64,000 nt of DNA from Peribacillus sp. ACCC06369. Lineage in GTDB: Bacteria > Bacillota > Bacilli > Bacillales > DSM-1321. Below are positions 63,452 through 64,000 of the stretch, piece by piece. The DNA is taken from assembly GCF_030348945.1 (NCBI RefSeq), contig NZ_JAUCEN010000002.1:4154001-4218000 (forward strand). The letters run 5' to 3'. The notes under the pieces were generated by a model. That model had not been told where the DNA came from and searched no databases. It was given only the letters and a program-made list of their open reading frames with translations. Numbering within the stretch: the stretch's first letter is position 1; each line of letters starts with the position of its first letter. Position numbers and translations under genes: made by a program.

Positions 63452-64000
63452 TTCCAATTCACCCCTTTTGTCGGAATCACCATATCTACATAAATGCCTG
63501 GTGTGGCAATACACTCCGGATCCAATTCGCCTGCAGGAACGATTTCTTCCACTTCCGCAATCGTGAAGGCCCCTGCCATCGCTACCAGCGGATTGAAATT
63601 GCATGCAGTCTTGTCGTACACTAAATTCCCTAGTGAATCTGCCTTTTTCGCATGGACGATGCTGACTTCAGCGGTCAACGCGGTTTCCACCAAATATTCT
63701 TTTCCTTCTATGACCATCTTGTTCTTGCCTTCTTCGGCTATCGTGCCAATCCCGACATCGACAAAAATCCCGCCTAAGCCTACACCGCCAGCACGAATCC
63801 GTTCTGCTAATGTCCCTTGCGGTGAAAACTCCACTTGCAGCTTTCCTTCAGTCATGAGCCTGCCTGCATTAGGATTGGATCCGATATGTGAGGCGATGAC
63901 TTTCTTTGCCCTTTCAGCAGTCACAAGCCGGCCAATGCCGATATCAGGGAATCCAGTATCATTGCCAATCAAGGTCAAATCCTTAACACCTTTGGCCAGG
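63436..64000 (-). CDS. yodS: CoA-transferase subunit A, C-terminal part
   Basis: The frame is open to the window edge, giving 187 visible residues of about 220-230; the N-terminal end lies beyond 64000. It shows NAGRLMTEGKLQVEFSPQGT, then LAERIRAGGVGLGGIFVDVG, and YDKTACNFNPLVAMAGAFTI, all typical of the alpha subunit of 3-oxoacid CoA-transferases. The TTG at 63978 is internal and not the start. It is the first visible gene of the operon. Confidence 0.88.
   Translation of the reverse strand, partial: LAKGVKDLTLIGNDTGFPDIGIGRLVTAERAKKVIASHIGSNPNAGRLMTEGKLQVEFSPQGTLAERIRAGGVGLGGIFVDVGIGTIAEEGKNKMVIEGKEYLVETALTAEVSIVHAKKADSLGNLVYDKTACNFNPLVAMAGAFTIAEVEEIVPAGELDPECIATPGIYVDMVIPTKGVNWKWAWQ

Noticed and set aside
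62789..63604. Long start for CoA-transferase subunit B
   Set aside because: The first ~50 codons overlap subunit A in another frame and read as Cys/Arg-rich nonsense; a strong ribosome site supports the start at 63451.

Overview
The window reads as chromosomal DNA of a low-GC, endospore-forming Bacillaceae, most like the Peribacillus (Bacillus simplex) group. The grounds are AGGAGG-type ribosome sites with frequent GTG/TTG starts, Bacillus-type gene families (FbpA/FbpB, a triple T-box threonyl-tRNA synthetase, ycb-type glucarate genes, yod-type CoA-transferase genes), U-tract terminators after most units, and a GC-rich repeat of a kind I recall from Bacillus genomes. The species call is inference.

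Layout. 1-3.8 kb: tryptophan-to-anthranilate catabolism (kynU partial, permease, kynA, kynB). 3.9-9.4 kb: LysE-type exporter, a frameshifted remnant, metallo-hydrolase, phospholipase-D-like protein, small membrane protein, a previously unlisted 28-aa holin-like toxin with a convergent antisense RNA, and a secreted peptidoglycan-binding protein. 9.5-11.3 kb: IS1182-type element, copy 1. 11.3-17.5 kb: hydrolase, DUF2238 protein, DinB protein, a Fur-regulated flavodoxin-fbpA-fbpB iron-sparing operon (both fbp genes are short and easily missed) with a decayed IS end at its terminator, a secreted-protein gene broken by a TAG, and a DsbA/FrnE-like protein behind two palindromic operators. 17.5-26.6 kb: RND exporter, polysaccharide deacetylase, ASCH and VOC proteins, then an insertion between ~135-bp direct repeats that holds IS copy 2, a small secreted protein and a serine-recombinase remnant.

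26.8-34.8 kb: a complete D-glucarate/galactarate pathway as two divergent operons, garD-gucD-kdgD (-) and gudP-gudD-gudR (+). Three FadR-type operator sequences lie at the promoters. 35-45.5 kb: regulator/target pairs (TetR with SDR, LysR with YhgE/Pip protein, TetR with DHA2 exporter) and an extra RNase J. 45.6-55 kb: permease, two LysE paralogues, MFS protein, asnA, a GGGQ-repeat protein flanked by 21-bp tandem arrays, and thrZ behind three T-boxes. 55-64 kb: membrane proteins, a 40-bp tandem array, IS copy 3, and an operon of CoA-transferase subunits, thiolase and M20 deacylase followed by an amino-acid permease.

The most striking pattern is that all three IS copies, which appear identical, plus one IS relic sit exactly at intrinsic-terminator hairpins. 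The whole hairpin is duplicated as the target site (24, 27 and 25 bp). The IS also carries its own terminators at both ends. Other leads are the type I toxin-antitoxin locus, the GudR operators, the operator pair at the FrnE-like gene and three unrelated intergenic arrays that share a ~20-21 bp period.
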